The notes beneath the pieces are model-generated. The model was not told where the DNA came from, made no database searches, and worked only from the letters and a program-made list of their open reading frames with translations. Made by a program: the position numbers and the translations under genes. 64,000 bases of DNA from Ascochyta rabiei (taxonomy: Eukaryota; Ascomycota; Dothideomycetes; Pleosporales; Didymellaceae), in contig NC_082420.1 in assembly GCF_004011695.2 (NCBI RefSeq), positions 1,301,001-1,365,000 on the forward strand, given 5' to 3'. Shown piece after piece: positions 62,657-64,000 of this stretch. Each line of letters opens with the position of its first letter. The stretch's first letter is position 1.

Positions 62657-63441
62657 CGGAGGTTGTTCCTTGCGGGTAGTCCTGATGTGGGACAGGACGG
62701 CAGTTGGGTAGCACGACTTGTTCCATGAATCCATGTAGGTATTGTTGGGGCGGGTGTTTGCGATGCATGTTTCCATTGGTTGCCCGCAGTCTGGCTGGCA
62801 TGGCACGCGCAACTCAGGCTTGGATCGCCTCGAGCGCCGAGCGGTGAAGTCGACGAAAAGGAGTGACGGGAACGCATGGCCTGTGCATGTGTGAAGGGGT
62901 TCATCTGAGTAGGTAGAGCAGTCGGTGTATCAATGACAAGCCAATGGGCCAGTAACGCGCCGTAGTGTGTGAGTGTGTGTCAGTGTGATTGTGCGAGCGT
63001 GCGAGGTTCCTTGGATGCCGCGGCCAGAGTGGCAGGGGACCATGTCGGCTTCGGATGACCGAGTGCCCCACATGCCCATCTTCACAAACAGCAGGCTGAA
63101 GACGACGACATGGCCTTGCTCGACACGTGTGTTCAACATCAACACGATTGCTAGAGTTCAACACTCTACGCTCCTCTCCTCTCCTCTCCTCTCCTCTCCT
63201 GCTCATCTTGCCACCCGTGTCTCGCCGATCGGCGAACCGAATATCGGGCATCGCGTGGGAAAGCGTGGTGCCTCCACAGCCCGCAGCACCCCAGCATCGG
63301 CTGCAGCCCGAAGCCAAACCTCGCATAGCGTCGAGCACGCACACGTGTTAAGCGCGGCTTAAATAAAGCGAAAGCGTCGACCTACCGCTCCCCAGCTTCG
63401 CGCACCCTCCATTGCTCTCCAGAGCCGGTACCTTGTTCAAC
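62657..63441. other. Intergenic, upstream of CHO2
   Basis: Contains TGTG-rich sequence near 62965 and six perfect copies of CTCCT at 63171-63200. No gene recognised. Confidence 0.5.
63171..63200. repeat. CTCCT pentamer, six copies
   Basis: Perfect pyrimidine tract about 240 nt before the CHO2 ATG. Confidence 0.9.
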
Positions 63442-64000
63442 ATGACGGATGTCGGCAATGGCGTAGAGGCCGACGGTAGCCAGCTCAGAGAACGACCGAC
63501 AGCTAAGCCGCTGCACCTGCACGACTCTGACCTGGCGAAGCAAAAGGTCCTTGAACTGAATGAGCAGGAAGACAGAAAAGACGAGCGCGAAAAGAAGACG
63601 TATGGCCGGACGCCCAGTGGCACGGGTGAGTAGGAACGATTGCGGTTCAGCAGGAGCCTGGCTCACAGGCTAGAATCCATGGCTGATGTGGACAGTCTTC
63701 ATTGTGCCGCACACCCACGACATGGTGTCGCAGCTGCTCTCGCCCTCGCAACCAAAGAACGTGTCCGACCTAGGGGTCCTCGCTGTGCTCGCAGGCCTGA
63801 TAGCCACGCTCTGCCTACTGCCCAAAAGCGCCCGCATCCCCGTGTTCGCCGTCCTCTTCCTGTTCTGGCGCGCTGCCTACAATGCAGGCATTGGCTGGCT
63901 TCTCGACGTCCAGTCCAAGCACAATCGCCTCGTCCTGTGGGCCAAGAACTCGCGCGTCTTTGAGAACCCAGAGACGGGCAACAACCCGCACCCAGCCCTC
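63442..64000 (+). CDS. CHO2: Phosphatidylethanolamine N-methyltransferase CHO2, N-terminal part (runs off right edge)
   Basis: First methylation of phosphatidylethanolamine toward phosphatidylcholine, in the ER membrane. Exon 1 is 63442-63625; a 70-nt intron (63626-63695, GTGAGT...GGACAG) follows; exon 2 from 63696 stays open to the edge. The spliced sequence [20 protein letters not shown], then [17 protein letters not shown], is characteristic of the CHO2 N-terminus. Two hydrophobic segments follow ([17 protein letters not shown] and [20 protein letters not shown]). About 163 of roughly 950 residues are in the window. Confidence 0.9.

Overview
The window is a stretch of nuclear chromosome from a filamentous ascomycete. 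Genes have short GT-AG introns (mostly 45-60 nt) with CTNAC-type branch sites, and repeated DNA carries the CpA-to-TpA footprint of repeat-induced point mutation (RIP). The gene set (GH11 xylanase, GH15 glucoamylase, WSC protein, fused ergothioneine synthase, TRPY-type channel) fits a plant-associated Dothideomycete, probably Pleosporales; this placement is inferred from gene style, not from a marker gene. Exon joins below were worked out by hand from splice signals, reading phase and family motifs.

Layout. Left part (1-15 kb): the 5' part of an URB1/Npa1-like ribosome-biogenesis gene leaving the left edge, an Asi-type membrane RING ligase, a WSC-domain secreted protein, a RIP-like pair of direct repeats, a GH2 glycosidase, a coiled-coil orphan, and a GH11 xylanase with promoter motifs. 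Middle-left (15-24 kb): POP5 and an R-SNARE share a divergent promoter; the R-SNARE converges on a very large CPSase/ATCase (URA2/pyrABCN) gene. Centre (24.5-31.4 kb): a protein-kinase gene is split by a complete 5,275-bp Ty1/copia retrotransposon with matching LTRs and a 5-bp target duplication; the element's single gag-pol frame holds 20 in-frame TAG/TAA stops and no apparent frameshift. Centre-right (32.5-46.3 kb): YVC1-like vacuolar channel, GH15 glucoamylase, BUB3 and GPN2 (divergent), a CHMP7-like ESCRT-III protein, and a complex I ESSS-type subunit. Right (48-64 kb): a BTB-like orphan, the mitochondrial rhomboid PCP1, a small basic/acidic orphan, an orphan with a PHD-like finger, the ergothioneine synthase EGT1, an orphan with seven 8-residue repeats, and the 5' part of CHO2 leaving the right edge.

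The genes are mainly unrelated housekeeping functions (ribosome and RNase P assembly, pyrimidine and phospholipid synthesis, membrane traffic, mitosis, respiration) mixed with secreted glycosidases; there is no evident biosynthetic cluster. The unusual feature is the density of tandem repeats in and beside genes: a CTG/TTG triplet tract in a YVC1 intron, a TATGGG hexamer tract in a BUB3 intron that leaves the frame open, a 26-bp minisatellite whose first unit is the last codons of GPN2, and a 22-bp minisatellite before the ESSS gene. Other points worth checking are the missing dihydroorotase-like segment and 13-nt microexon in the pyrimidine gene, and a probable GC-AG intron in POP5.
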